64,000 nt of DNA from JACKJA01 sp050297015 (GCA_050297015.1 JBNKRZ010000005.1:186001-250000), one strand, 5' to 3'; counted from the stretch's first letter, positions 41,869 to 51,821 are shown. Program-made: numbers and translations. Notes: generated by a model from the sequence alone, not told the origin.

Positions 41869-42351
41869 ATGAGTTGGACTGATGAGCGTGTATCACTTTT
41901 GAAAAAATTATGGGGCGAAGGGCGGACAGCCGCCGAAATTGCCAAGGAGCTTGGTGGGGTGACCCGGAATGCTGTTATTGGTAAGGCGCACCGTTTGAAA
42001 TTGTCCAACCGCGTTTCTCCGATCCAGCAAAATACCAAGAAGGTACCACTTGCTAAAACGATGGAGGAAAAGCCGAAAGCTGCGCGTTTGGCCCGGCCCG
42101 CCATTGTGGAAGAAGAGTTTAAAGGCAAAGGCGTGACAATGGCGGAATTGACGCCGCGTATGTGCCGTTGGCCGATCGGCGATCCTAAAACTGAGAATTT
42201 CCAGTTTTGTGGCTGTACGGCTGAGGCTGGCGGTCCTTACTGTGAGACGCATGCTAAGATGGCCTACCAAACCTCTAGCCGCGCCCGCACCTTCCAGGCC
42301 GAGGATTTCGACGGTGTTGATAAGGACGTTAAAAAGATCGCTTCGGTGTGA
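41869..42351 (+). CDS. gcrA: Cell-cycle regulator GcrA
   Basis: 160 residues from the ATG at 41869, with GGGAG 9 nt upstream; an upstream TTG is in frame but unlikely. The N-terminal helix-turn-helix MSWTDERVSLLKKLWGEGR and GVTRNAVIGKAHRLKLSNR is the GcrA signature. The C-terminal domain has MCRWPIGDPKTENFQFCGCTAEAGGPYCETH. GcrA binds methylated GANTC DNA and contacts sigma-70 RNA polymerase to activate cell-cycle genes. It is alphaproteobacterial. A terminator follows at 42375. Confidence 0.95.
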   Translation: MSWTDERVSLLKKLWGEGRTAAEIAKELGGVTRNAVIGKAHRLKLSNRVSPIQQNTKKVPLAKTMEEKPKAARLARPAIVEEEFKGKGVTMAELTPRMCRWPIGDPKTENFQFCGCTAEAGGPYCETHAKMAYQTSSRARTFQAEDFDGVDKDVKKIASV

Positions 42352-42374
42352 TGACGCTTTAATAAAAATCTCTC

Positions 42375-42403
42375 AAAGCCGCTCTTTTCGGGGCGGCTTT
42401 TTG
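42375..42403 (+). terminator. Terminator after gcrA
   Basis: AAAGCCGC pairs with GCGGCTTT (42375-42382 with 42393-42400), with a C/G-rich extension and a loop TCTTTTCGGG, followed by TTTT. It starts 24 bp after the gcrA stop codon. Confidence 0.85.
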
Positions 42404-42486
42404 TATTGCGCATTACGGGTAGGCAAAAGCTTATAAGCACTATATATAAGGAGGACGGATAAGTTTCTCTTTAAAAAGGTGGTCGC

Positions 42487-43563
42487 ATGAATAAATCCTA
42501 TACATTGGCATTGGTGATCTCTGTAGGGGCAGGACTATGGATTGGTTCGGGGTTTGTTTTTCCTTCGAAGTCGCATAGCCAACCGCAGCAGAAAGAAGCA
42601 AGCGCGAAGCCGCTGGTTGAGGTGCGTGTGCGGGAAAGTGTAGCGGAAGATATGCAAAGCGATATCGTTGTTACCGGGCGGACGCAGGCTTCACGACGGG
42701 TGGAATTGCGCGCGGAAACCGAAGGCCAGTTAATAGAAATTCTTGCCGAAAAGGGCGCTAGGGTTGAGGAGGGCGCCGTGATTGCCCGTCTTGAAAAGCG
42801 TGACCGGGCGGCCCGTGTGAAGGAAGCCGAGCAACGTGTCAAGCAGCGGGAAATCGAATATAACGCCGCGAAGACACTGGAAACGCGGGGCTTTAATTCC
42901 CGGATTAAATTGGCGCAGGCCAAGGCTGATCTGGAAGCGGCGCGGGCCGATCTTGAAAACCGTAAGGTTGATCTTGAAAACACAGAGATTAAAGCGCCGT
43001 TTACCGGCATTCTCGACGATCAGCTTATCGAAGCTGGTGATTATGTGACGGTCGGGCAACAGCTTTATACGATTATTGATCTCGATCCTGTCGAGGTGAA
43101 AGGATACCTGACCGAACGACAAGTTGGTCTGGCCAATGATGCCCAGCCCGTGAGAGTTCAATTGTTTGAAAAAATGAGCGTAGAAGGGCACCTTAGCTAT
43201 GTGGCCCCTGCGGCGGATGAACAAACCCGAACCTTCATGTGCGAGGCGACAATGCCGAACCCGAATTATGAAATCGTTGAGGGGTTGACGGCGTCTATTC
43301 ATATCGCGGCACAAAAACGCAAGGCGCATAAAATATCGCCGTCAATACTGGCCCTGAACGATGAGGGGCAGATTGGTGTAAAGATGGTTGATGAAAGCGA
43401 TACGGTCCGTTTCGTTCCGGTTGATATTTTGATGGACACAGCAGAATTTATGTGGGTTGAGGGCCTTTCTGATAAGGCGCATCTTATTACCGTCGGGCAG
43501 GATTTTGTTATCGACGGCCAACATGTCAAACCCGTTTTGGCCACAGGGGAGGGGCTGCTTTAG
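42487..43563 (+). CDS. RND efflux periplasmic adaptor (membrane-fusion protein)
   Basis: 358 residues. An N-terminal hydrophobic segment (TLALVISVGAGLWIGSGF) serves as signal or anchor. The order is lipoyl half (RVELRAETEGQLIEILAEKGARV), a long helical hairpin near 100-165 (EAEQRVKQREIEYNAAKTLE), the second lipoyl half (APFTGILDDQLIEAGDYVTVGQQL) and a beta-barrel region. It links the RND pump to an outer-membrane channel, which is not encoded here. The pump gene follows 2 bp after its stop. Confidence 0.92.
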   Translation: MNKSYTLALVISVGAGLWIGSGFVFPSKSHSQPQQKEASAKPLVEVRVRESVAEDMQSDIVVTGRTQASRRVELRAETEGQLIEILAEKGARVEEGAVIARLEKRDRAARVKEAEQRVKQREIEYNAAKTLETRGFNSRIKLAQAKADLEAARADLENRKVDLENTEIKAPFTGILDDQLIEAGDYVTVGQQLYTIIDLDPVEVKGYLTERQVGLANDAQPVRVQLFEKMSVEGHLSYVAPAADEQTRTFMCEATMPNPNYEIVEGLTASIHIAAQKRKAHKISPSILALNDEGQIGVKMVDESDTVRFVPVDILMDTAEFMWVEGLSDKAHLITVGQDFVIDGQHVKPVLATGEGLL

Positions 43564-43565
43564 TC

Positions 43566-46500
43566 ATGAATACTCTCATTGATGCGGCGCTTCATCGTTC
43601 CCGGACGGTTTTATCGGTTCTCGTGTTGATCCTGATTGCGGGGACGTATGCCTATAACGCGATCGCCAAGGAATCAAACCCGGATATTGATGTGCCGAAT
43701 ATTTACATCTCGATGTTTTTGGAAGGCGTCTCCCCGGACGATGCGGAACGCCTGCTTTTACGGCCGATGGAGCAAGAGCTTTCGACGATCGAAGGGGTAA
43801 AGGAAATGCGCTCTACCGCCTATCAAAATGGTGGGTTTGTGCTTTTGGAATTTCAGGCGGGCTTCAATAAAGACAAGGCTATGGAAGATGTGCGCGCTGC
43901 CGTCGATCAGGCGCGCCCTGAATTGCCGGATGATGTTGATGAGCCGGATATTATGGAGGTTAATTTTAGCCTTTTCCCGGTTTTGGTTGTGACGCTGGCA
44001 GGTGATATGCCTGAGCGGACGTTATTAAAACTGGCGCGTGATCTTCAGGACGCATTGGAGGGTATCCCATCGGTGCTGGAGGCTAACATTGCTGGCGACC
44101 GGGAAGAGCAAGTTGAAATTCTGATCGACCCGGAATTGCTGGAAAGCTACGGTTTGAACGGGTTGGAGATTATCAATTTCTTTCAGCGTTCTAACCGCTT
44201 GGTTGCGGCCGGGGTTCTTGATACCGGGGCTGGGCGTTTTGCGATCGAGGTGCCGGGATTGTTTGAAAAGGCTGTTGATTTGCTCGATATGCCGGTGCGC
44301 ACCAGCGGGGATTCTGCCGTGACGCTGCGTGATGTTGCCGAAATTCGCCGGACCTTTAAAGACCCGGAAAGCTTTGCACGGCTGGGCGGGCAGCGGGCAA
44401 TTGCGATCGAGGTTGTGAAGCGCTCCGGTGAGAATATTATCGAGACGATCGAGGCGGTCAAAGAGACGGTTGCTCATGAAAAAGAATTCTGGCCGGAAGG
44501 GGTTGAAATCAATTTCTCGCAAGATCAGTCTAACCAAATTCGCACCATGCTGGTTGATCTGCAGAATAATATGATTAGCGCCGTGTTGCTGGTGATGATC
44601 GTCGTTGTTGCGGCTCTGGGTACGCGGGCGGCGGGATTGGTTGGGGTGGCTATTCCGGGCGCGTTTTTGAGCGGCATTTTGTTCCTGTATGCCAGCGGGT
44701 TGACGGTCAATGTCGTCGTGCTGTTTGCGTTGATTTTGTCGGTGGGCATGTTGGTGGATGGCGCGATCGTGGTGACCGAATATGCCGACCGTAAAATGAA
44801 TGAAGGCGTTGACCGTAAGGAGGCCTACGCGCTGGCCGCCAAACGTATGTCGTGGCCGATTATCGCCAGTACGATGACGACGCTGGCGGCTTTTGCCCCC
44901 CTGTTATTCTGGCCGGGTATTCCGGGCCAGTTTATGCGCTATATGCCCCTGACGATGATAGCGGTTTTGATTTCTTCACTCGCGATGGCGCTTATTTTTG
45001 TGCCGACGCTGGGCGGGATCATCGGGAAGCCGCGCCCGAAAGAGGATGCACCGGAAGAGGGGAGCGGGGTTTTGACCCGCTGGTATATCGGTTTGCTTGA
45101 TAAGGCTTTGTCCCATTCGGGAAAGATTTTGTTGCTGGCGGTTGCGGTTCTGGTCGCCGTGCAGATTGCTTATGGTAAGTTCGGCAAAGGGGTTGAGTTC
45201 TTCCCCGATATTGAGCCGGAGATTGCCTCCGTTCTTGTTCATGCGCGCGGTAATCTCTCCGTTTATGAGAAAGATATTTTGGTGCGTGAGGTTGAGGCCC
45301 GTATTCTTGATCTGGAAGGGATTGAGGCTATTTACACCCGTTCGGGGAAAGCGGTTGGTTCCGGTTCCGATCTGGCTGAAGATGTAATCGGCCAAATTCA
45401 GCTTGAGTTCCTGGATTGGGATCAACGGCGTTCGGCCGATGATATTCTCGCCGAAGCAGAGGCTCGTACGGCCGATATAGCGGGGCTGTTTATCGAGACT
45501 GAAAAAATGAAAGAAGGCCCGCCGACCGGCAAGGCTTTGCAGGTTGAGATTTCTTCGCGCTTTCCTGACTTGTTGCCGCCGGCTGTTGAAAAGGTGCGCG
45601 GGGCGCTGGATGAAATCGGTGGCTTTGTAGATATCGAAGATTCCAGACCGTTGCCCGGTATTCGCTGGGAGTTGGAAGTCGATCGGCCACAAGCCGCCAA
45701 ATTCGGCATGGATGTGACGACAATCGGCCAGTATGTGCGGATGGTGACGAACGGCTTGAAGGTGGCAGAATACCGTCCCGACGACAGCAATGATGAAATA
45801 GACATGGTGATCCGTCATATGAGCGACCGCCGCACGCTTGACCAGCTTGATCGTGTGCGGATTGAGGGGGCCGCCGGCGCTGTGCCGATTAGTAATTTCG
45901 TTACCCGCACGGCAAAGCCCGCGGTTGGAACGGTCAACCGGATAGATCAAAAACGTGTGATTACCGTCAAGGCCGATGTGCCGCCCGGCACAAATACGGA
46001 TGCTATGGTGCAAAAGGTTAAAGGCTGGATGACGGAGCATGCCGGAGAGTTCGATCCGCGTCTGTCTTTCAAGTTTGGTGGAGAAGATGAAGAGCAGCGC
46101 GAGTCCGGTCAGTTTTTGATTAAGGCTTTTGCCGTTGCCCTGTTCATGATGGCGGTTATCTTGGTGACACAGTTCAATAGCTTTTATCAGGCCTTTTTGA
46201 TCCTTTCGGCGGTGATTATGTCGACGATCGGTGTGATGCTGGGGCTTTTGATTACCGGACAGCCTTTCGGGATTATTATGAGTGGGATTGGTGTGATTGC
46301 GCTGGCCGGGATTATCGTGAATAACAATATTGTTCTGATCGACACGTTCGACCGTCATCATAAAGAGTTTGGTGATGCTAAAAGCGTGCGGGATATTATT
46401 TTACAAACGGGGCGCGAACGTCTGCGGCCTGTGTTGCTCACGACGGTGACAACGGTTTTGGGCTTGATGCCGATGGTTTTGCAGCTCAATATTGATTTTG

Positions 46501-46712
46501 TTTCACGAGAGGTTTCCTACGGTGCGCCCTCGACCCAGTGGTGGGCACAGCTTTCTACTGCGATTGCGTTCGGGCTTACATTCTCGACCGTGTTGACCTT
46601 GATTGTGACGCCTTGTGCGTTAATGTTTAAGGAACGCGTCTCTTCGTTCTTTTCGTGGGTTGTGGTAAAATTGAAATCATGGCTGATAAGAAACAAACCT
46701 ATCCGTGGCTAA
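43566..46712 (+). CDS. RND-family efflux pump, inner-membrane transporter
   Basis: 1048 residues, the usual length, with twelve membrane segments and two large periplasmic loops. It begins NTLIDAALHRSRTVLSVLVLILIAG. Compared with AcrB, the transmembrane 4 motif reads VGMLVDGAIVVTEYADRK: the first Asp (398) is kept and the second is Gly399. The lysine of transmembrane 10 is replaced by Asn (IIVNNNIVLID, Asn919). This subset of RND pumps exists in alphaproteobacteria. Substrates cannot be inferred. The adaptor precedes it by 2 bp, and the acyl-CoA ligase start overlaps its end by 34 bp. Confidence 0.92.
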   Translation: MNTLIDAALHRSRTVLSVLVLILIAGTYAYNAIAKESNPDIDVPNIYISMFLEGVSPDDAERLLLRPMEQELSTIEGVKEMRSTAYQNGGFVLLEFQAGFNKDKAMEDVRAAVDQARPELPDDVDEPDIMEVNFSLFPVLVVTLAGDMPERTLLKLARDLQDALEGIPSVLEANIAGDREEQVEILIDPELLESYGLNGLEIINFFQRSNRLVAAGVLDTGAGRFAIEVPGLFEKAVDLLDMPVRTSGDSAVTLRDVAEIRRTFKDPESFARLGGQRAIAIEVVKRSGENIIETIEAVKETVAHEKEFWPEGVEINFSQDQSNQIRTMLVDLQNNMISAVLLVMIVVVAALGTRAAGLVGVAIPGAFLSGILFLYASGLTVNVVVLFALILSVGMLVDGAIVVTEYADRKMNEGVDRKEAYALAAKRMSWPIIASTMTTLAAFAPLLFWPGIPGQFMRYMPLTMIAVLISSLAMALIFVPTLGGIIGKPRPKEDAPEEGSGVLTRWYIGLLDKALSHSGKILLLAVAVLVAVQIAYGKFGKGVEFFPDIEPEIASVLVHARGNLSVYEKDILVREVEARILDLEGIEAIYTRSGKAVGSGSDLAEDVIGQIQLEFLDWDQRRSADDILAEAEARTADIAGLFIETEKMKEGPPTGKALQVEISSRFPDLLPPAVEKVRGALDEIGGFVDIEDSRPLPGIRWELEVDRPQAAKFGMDVTTIGQYVRMVTNGLKVAEYRPDDSNDEIDMVIRHMSDRRTLDQLDRVRIEGAAGAVPISNFVTRTAKPAVGTVNRIDQKRVITVKADVPPGTNTDAMVQKVKGWMTEHAGEFDPRLSFKFGGEDEEQRESGQFLIKAFAVALFMMAVILVTQFNSFYQAFLILSAVIMSTIGVMLGLLITGQPFGIIMSGIGVIALAGIIVNNNIVLIDTFDRHHKEFGDAKSVRDIILQTGRERLRPVLLTTVTTVLGLMPMVLQLNIDFVSREVSYGAPSTQWWAQLSTAIAFGLTFSTVLTLIVTPCALMFKERVSSFFSWVVVKLKSWLIRNKPIRG

Positions 46713-48361
46713 ATAAATATCCTCCTTCTATTGATTGGCATGCGGCTATTCCCGTATGTCCGGTTTATGAGGTGTTGGAAGAAACTGTCCAAAAATACGG
46801 TGACAAGCCCGGGTTTGATTTTCTTGGAAAAAAGTGGACATGGAATGAGATCGGCAACCTTGTTAACCGCATGGCCAAGGGGTTGCAGGGCATCGGTGTA
46901 GCCAAGGATGTGAAGGTGGGTTTATGTCTGCCCAATACGCCTTATGCGCTGATTTCCTATTACGCGGTGCTGCGCGCGGGCGGAACGGTCGTACATTTCA
47001 ACCCGCTTTATGCGGAGCGGGAATTGGCGCATCTGATCGAGGATAGCGGCGCTGAGATCATGATTACGGTAGATTTGAAGCTGACGCTTGAGAAGGCGGA
47101 GAAAATGCTTCATGCGACGCGTTTGAAAAAACTTGTTGTTTGTTCGTTTGCTGATGCTTTGCCGTTTCCGAAAAATATTTTGTTCAAGATATTTAAGGGC
47201 AAGGAATTATCTCCTGTTCGGTCTTTGTTGGGTCGAGTAGTTTTGTTTTCTGATTTAACCGCTCAGGGTGATGATCCCGCTCCGGTGGCGATTGATCCGC
47301 ACGAAGATGTGGCAGTGCTGCAATATACCGGCGGGACGACGGGCGTGCCCAAGGGTGCGATGTTAACGCATGCTAATGTCGTTTCCAATCTGGAACAGGC
47401 CGCGCGCTGGTTTCCGGATCGGCGCGAGGGCGAAGAAAAAATGCTTGGCGTTTTGCCGTTTTTTCATGTCTTTGCGATGACGGCCATCATGAATATGAGC
47501 GTGCGTTGCGGGTTTGAAATTATCGCTTGCCCGCGTTTCGACCTTGAAGAAACTTTGAAAATCATCAACCGGAAGAAGCCGCATTTCTTTCCGGCGGTGC
47601 CCGCAATTTACAGCGCCATAAACAATCATAAGGATCTGAACAAATACGATCTGACATCGCTGCGTTATTGTGTATCTGGTGGCGCGCCGCTGCCTGTTGA
47701 GGTTAAAAGTGCGTTTGAGCGCATGACGGGCTGTGTGGTGGTTGAGGGCTACGGTCTGTCGGAAAGCTCACCCGTGGCTTGTGTCAATCCGGCCCGTGGC
47801 GAGAATAAAGCGGGGTCAATCGGTTTGCCGGTGCCGGGAACCGTGATTGAGATCATTGATACCGAGAGCGGTAAGTCCGTCAAACCCGGCGCGCGCGGGG
47901 AACTATGCATTACCGGGCCGCAGGTTATGAAAGGCTATTACAATAAGCCGGAGGATACCGCCGCGGTGCTTAACGACGGACGGCTTCACACCGGCGATGT
48001 GGCGACGATGGATGATGATGGCTACGTGTTTATCGTTGACCGGATTAAGGATCTGATTATCACCAACGGCTATAACGTTTATCCGCGTAACGTGGAAGAA
48101 GCGCTCTATCTGCATCCGGCGGTGGAGGAGTGCATCGTCGCCGGCGTGACTGACCCGCGTCGGGGCGAGATTGTCAAAGCATGGATCAAAGTCAAAGACG
48201 GCTATGAGCTGAGCGTGGCTGATATGAAAGATTTTCTGAAAGATAAGCTCTCGCCAATGGAAATTCCGCGCCTCTATGATTTCCGGGATGAGCCTCTGCC
48301 CAAAACCATGATCGGGAAATTATCGCGGAAAGATGTTCTGGCAGAGGAAGAGAAAAGCTAA
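46679..48361 (+). CDS. Long-chain-fatty-acid--CoA ligase
   Basis: 560 residues from the ATG at 46679, which lies within the end of the pump gene. The AMP-binding motif is YTGGTTGVPKGAMLTHANVV, followed by YGLSESSPVACVNP and the C-terminal lysine region near IGKLSRKDVLAEE, with DRIKDLIITNGYNVYPRNVEEAL between. It activates fatty acids to acyl-CoA using ATP. It resembles FadD. The overlap suggests translational coupling with the RND pump, and the thiolase at 2542 could use its products. Confidence 0.9.
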   Translation: MADKKQTYPWLNKYPPSIDWHAAIPVCPVYEVLEETVQKYGDKPGFDFLGKKWTWNEIGNLVNRMAKGLQGIGVAKDVKVGLCLPNTPYALISYYAVLRAGGTVVHFNPLYAERELAHLIEDSGAEIMITVDLKLTLEKAEKMLHATRLKKLVVCSFADALPFPKNILFKIFKGKELSPVRSLLGRVVLFSDLTAQGDDPAPVAIDPHEDVAVLQYTGGTTGVPKGAMLTHANVVSNLEQAARWFPDRREGEEKMLGVLPFFHVFAMTAIMNMSVRCGFEIIACPRFDLEETLKIINRKKPHFFPAVPAIYSAINNHKDLNKYDLTSLRYCVSGGAPLPVEVKSAFERMTGCVVVEGYGLSESSPVACVNPARGENKAGSIGLPVPGTVIEIIDTESGKSVKPGARGELCITGPQVMKGYYNKPEDTAAVLNDGRLHTGDVATMDDDGYVFIVDRIKDLIITNGYNVYPRNVEEALYLHPAVEECIVAGVTDPRRGEIVKAWIKVKDGYELSVADMKDFLKDKLSPMEIPRLYDFRDEPLPKTMIGKLSRKDVLAEEEKS

Positions 48362-48397
48362 CCGAGGATTTGTCGGGCAAAGCATCGTCGTATTTTT

Positions 48398-48955
48398 TTA
48401 TCTGTATTTGTCTAACACGCTTTCGATTTGGGCGAGCAGAGGTTCGATTTCGTTCTTGAAGGCTTCTTTGCGCTCCGGCGCGATTTCATCCGTGGCTTTT
48501 TCCATCATACCGGCGATCCGGTTTTGAAAATCGACCAGCGTGCTGTAGTGGTGAAGTTGTCCTTTATTGGCATCTCGCAAGCGGGTGATAATGATGTGCA
48601 AGAGGGCTTTAATGGCTTGGTCGTCAATATTGTTCAGGCGGCGCTCCAAATCTTCTTTGGAAATAACAGCCACGGTCGTGCTTTCTATGGCGCTCACCGT
48701 GGCAGAGCGTGGCTCAGAGGTGATAAGGGCCATTTCCCCGAAAACGTCACCCGGTCCCAATGTCGCGATTGTGACGCTGTGGCCTTCCGGATTTTTGATA
48801 CTGACTTCAACCCGGCCGCTTTCAATGTAATAGGCGCAATGGGCCTGTGTGCCTTGCTCCATAATTTGTTGGCCGCCGTAATAAACATCGCGGCTCAAAA
48901 CACGAAGTTTTTTATCGAGTGCGGAAGGATGCAGGGGATCTCGGTCGTCAGTCAT
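48398..48955 (-). CDS. Cyclic nucleotide-binding domain protein
   Basis: 185 residues. One Crp-like sensor domain spans about 15-135, with the phosphate-binding cassette FGEMALITSEPRSATV. Unlike Crp/Fnr regulators there is no helix-turn-helix; the C-terminal 60 residues are helical and charged. It may sense cAMP or cGMP, or a related ligand, and act through an unknown partner. It is 7 bp from the pheT stop on the same strand, so it may be cotranscribed with pheT. Confidence 0.8.
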   Translation of the reverse strand: MTDDRDPLHPSALDKKLRVLSRDVYYGGQQIMEQGTQAHCAYYIESGRVEVSIKNPEGHSVTIATLGPGDVFGEMALITSEPRSATVSAIESTTVAVISKEDLERRLNNIDDQAIKALLHIIITRLRDANKGQLHHYSTLVDFQNRIAGMMEKATDEIAPERKEAFKNEIEPLLAQIESVLDKYR

Positions 48956-48962
48956 GTTTTAT

Positions 48963-51371
48963 TTACCCCCTCAACACTCCGCCCGTTTTCGCGGCCACGC
49001 TGTCGATGATTTTTTTCGATACGCCGTCGATGTCCTCATCGGTCAAGGTCGCGCCCGTCGGTTGGAGCGTTACGTTGAGCGCGACGGATTTTTTGCCCTC
49101 ATCAACGCCTTTGCCTTGATAAACGTCGAATATTTCAATGGCAGCGATCAGCTTTTTATCGGCAGCCCCGGCGGCGCGGATGATGGCTCCGGCCTCGATG
49201 GTTTCATCAACGATAAAGGCGAAGTCGCGGTTAACCGGCTGGAAGCTTGACAGCTCAAGAAGTTTGCGCGCCTTGGTGGCTTTACGGGCTTCTGGAACGT
49301 TATCAAGGAATATCTCGAAGCCTACAACCGGGCCTTTGATTCCCATTTCTTCCAGTACGGCCGGGTGAATTTCCCCGAACTGCGCTAGAACGTTTTTACC
49401 CAAACGCAATGCGCCGCTGCGGCCGGGGTGGTAGTAGTCCGGCGCATCACGGGTGATTTGTATCGTGGCGGCTGGGGCACCGATGGCCTCCAGCGCGGCG
49501 ATGGCATCAGCCTTGGCATCGAAAGCATCGACCGGGCGGCTGGCCTCATTGCCCGACCAGTGGCGCGGGCCTTTTGCGCCTTTACGCATTCCGGTGGCCA
49601 TTAAAGGCTGGCCATCGGCTTTGGCGGTGTGAAAGGTTGGGCCGACTTCGAACAGGGCGCTGTCGGCGTATCCTTTGTCGGCGTTGCGTCCGGCGGCCTC
49701 AATCAGGTTTGGTAGCGGCGTGGGCCGCATTTGTGAAAGCTCGGCGCTGATCGGGTTTTTGATCTTAAGGGCGGCCGCCGCTTGGTAGTCGTTGGCACCG
49801 AACATAGCGGCCCAGTCTTCGCGCATGAACGACCATGTGACGCATTCATTCATCCCACGGGCGGCCAGAGCGGCTCTGGCCTGACGGGCGCGGGTGCGCG
49901 GCGTTGTTTCAGCGCTTTGTGTAATGACGGACAAAGCCGGCAAAGAGGTTTCCGGCAGTTCGTCAAAACCGTGTATGCGCGCTACTTCCTCGACGAGGTC
50001 CGCTTTGCCCTCAACATCGCCGCGCCATGAGGGCGGCTCGATTTCCAGCGTTTTTCCAATGCCGGCAATCCCGAAGCCCAAGGACTCCAGAATGCGGATT
50101 TGTTCTTTTTGATCGACCTCTATGCCTGTTAGCTGTTTGGTAAAGGCCGGGTCAAAATCAATCATACGCTCCCATTTTGGCGCCGCGCCCGCTTTAACAA
50201 TGGCGCTGGCCTCCCCGCCGCACAGATCAAGGATCATGCGCGTGGCGATCTCTGTGGCGCATTCCAGAAAGGCCGGATCGACGCCGCGTTCAAAACGGTA
50301 GCGTGCATCGCTGACAATTCCGGTATCACGGCCTGTGCGGGCGATGCGGGCCGGGTCGAAATAGGCGACCTCCAGAAAAACATCGGTGGTTTCAAGAGCG
50401 CAGCCGCTATCCAGACCGCCCATCACACCGCCGAGAGCGCGAATGCCCTCATCATCGCAGACCAGCGTCATGCCGTCTTTGAGCGTGTATTCTTCCTCAT
50501 CCAGCGCCGTGAATTTCTCTCCATCCTTGGCGGCGCGCACGGTTATATTCCCGTCTAGCTTTGCAATATCAAAAACATGAAGCGGACGGCAAAGGTCATA
50601 AGAAACATAGTTCGTAATATCGACCAGCGCCGATTTCGGATTGATGCCTATGGCTTTCAGGCGGCGTTGTAGCCAATCCGGTGAAGGGCCGTTTTTTACG
50701 CCCTTGATTGTGCGACCAAGAAACTCCGGGCAGCCTTTGGTGTCTTGAATGGTGACGCTGATCGGGGAGTCGTGGGTGTGATGAACGGGACTATCGTCGA
50801 TATCCTTGAGCGTTCCCAGTCCGGCGGCGGCCAGATCGCGGGCAATGCCGCGCACGCCCGCACAGTCGGCGCGGTTGGGCGTAACGTTAATTTCAATGAC
50901 GGGATCATTCAGGCCAAAGACTTCCGCCATCGGCGTTCCGATTTCGTAATGATCGTCAAGCTCGATAATGCCTTTATGCTCATCGGAGAGTTCCAGTTCA
51001 CGCTCGGAGGCCATCATACCGCAGGATTCTACGCCGCGGATCACGCCTTTTTTAAGCGCCATATTGTCGAGGCCGGGAATGATCGCGCCGACGGGGGCGA
51101 AGATTCCCTTAAGCCCGGCACGCGCATTTGGCGCGCCGCAAACGACTTGCAGGGTTTCATTTTCGGTTTTGACCTTCAAGACTTGCAGACGGTCGGCATC
51201 CGGGTGCCGTTCGGCGCTTTCGACGTAAGCAACCTTAAAAGCTTCGTACTTGGCGGCGGGGTCTTCAAGTCCTTCAACCTCCAGCCCGATGGCGGTCAGT
51301 GTTTCGCAAATCTGATCCAGCGTTGCGTCCGTTTCCAAATGATCTTTTAGCCAGCTTAAAGTAAACTTCAT
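48963..51371 (-). CDS. pheT: Phenylalanine--tRNA ligase beta subunit
   Basis: 802 residues, normal length. The N-terminal tRNA-binding OB domain has VESAERHPDADRLQVLKVKTENETLQVVCGAPN. B3/B4 editing and B5 domains follow (FLGRTIKGVKNGPSPDWLQRRL), and the C-terminal anticodon-binding FDX-ACB domain ends in TLQPTGATLTDEDIDGVSKKII. It pairs with PheS to charge tRNA-Phe. A GNAT gene lies between pheS and pheT, 18 bp upstream of its start. Confidence 0.97.
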   Translation of the reverse strand: MKFTLSWLKDHLETDATLDQICETLTAIGLEVEGLEDPAAKYEAFKVAYVESAERHPDADRLQVLKVKTENETLQVVCGAPNARAGLKGIFAPVGAIIPGLDNMALKKGVIRGVESCGMMASERELELSDEHKGIIELDDHYEIGTPMAEVFGLNDPVIEINVTPNRADCAGVRGIARDLAAAGLGTLKDIDDSPVHHTHDSPISVTIQDTKGCPEFLGRTIKGVKNGPSPDWLQRRLKAIGINPKSALVDITNYVSYDLCRPLHVFDIAKLDGNITVRAAKDGEKFTALDEEEYTLKDGMTLVCDDEGIRALGGVMGGLDSGCALETTDVFLEVAYFDPARIARTGRDTGIVSDARYRFERGVDPAFLECATEIATRMILDLCGGEASAIVKAGAAPKWERMIDFDPAFTKQLTGIEVDQKEQIRILESLGFGIAGIGKTLEIEPPSWRGDVEGKADLVEEVARIHGFDELPETSLPALSVITQSAETTPRTRARQARAALAARGMNECVTWSFMREDWAAMFGANDYQAAAALKIKNPISAELSQMRPTPLPNLIEAAGRNADKGYADSALFEVGPTFHTAKADGQPLMATGMRKGAKGPRHWSGNEASRPVDAFDAKADAIAALEAIGAPAATIQITRDAPDYYHPGRSGALRLGKNVLAQFGEIHPAVLEEMGIKGPVVGFEIFLDNVPEARKATKARKLLELSSFQPVNRDFAFIVDETIEAGAIIRAAGAADKKLIAAIEIFDVYQGKGVDEGKKSVALNVTLQPTGATLTDEDIDGVSKKIIDSVAAKTGGVLRG

Positions 51372-51389
51372 CGGTTTTCCTTACGTCTT

Positions 51390-51821
51390 TTATATCGGCA
51401 ATACATGTAAGCTGAAATCCAGCTTGATGCCAAGGGTTTTGTACAAGGCTTGGGCGGCTTCATTCCGTTTGTCGGCCAGCCAGTAAATCCGCGCCCAGTT
51501 TTCGATCGTTCCTATGCGCGCCAATTCCGTAACCAGAGCTCTGGCAAGTCCCCGGCGGCGGTAGTCAGGGACGATAAATAAATCCTGCATATAGCAAACC
51601 GGGGCTATTTGTCCGGTGGTCGGGTGGAGGACATAATGGCAAATCCCGATCAGGTTCCCGCTTTCGTCATAAGCGCCCAGCCCGTTTACTTGGCTGTCCG
51701 GGTCGTTGAGGCGCCGCCATGTTTCTTCTGTCACTTGCGCCGGGCATTGCCCTTCATTGTTGGCGTCCCACAGCGGCAGCCATTGATCGTAGTCGTCTTT
51801 TTTTAGTGGCGCGACGGTCAT
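51390..51821 (-). CDS. GNAT-family N-acetyltransferase between pheS and pheT
   Basis: 143 residues. The acetyl-CoA-binding motif A is LFIVPDYRRRGLARALVTEL, with motif B EAAQALYKTLGIKLDF. It begins with a 4-bp overlap with pheS and ends 18 bp before pheT, so it is in the pheS-pheT message. The acceptor is not evident; the family includes enzymes that acetylate proteins, amino-sugars and antibiotics. The position between two synthetase subunits is unusual. Confidence 0.85.
   Translation of the reverse strand: MTVAPLKKDDYDQWLPLWDANNEGQCPAQVTEETWRRLNDPDSQVNGLGAYDESGNLIGICHYVLHPTTGQIAPVCYMQDLFIVPDYRRRGLARALVTELARIGTIENWARIYWLADKRNEAAQALYKTLGIKLDFSLHVLPI

Noticed and set aside
44976..46361. 461-codon open frame on the strand opposite the RND pump
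   Set aside because: It is antisense to a clear pump gene, has no recognisable domain and has a composition expected from the reversed codons.
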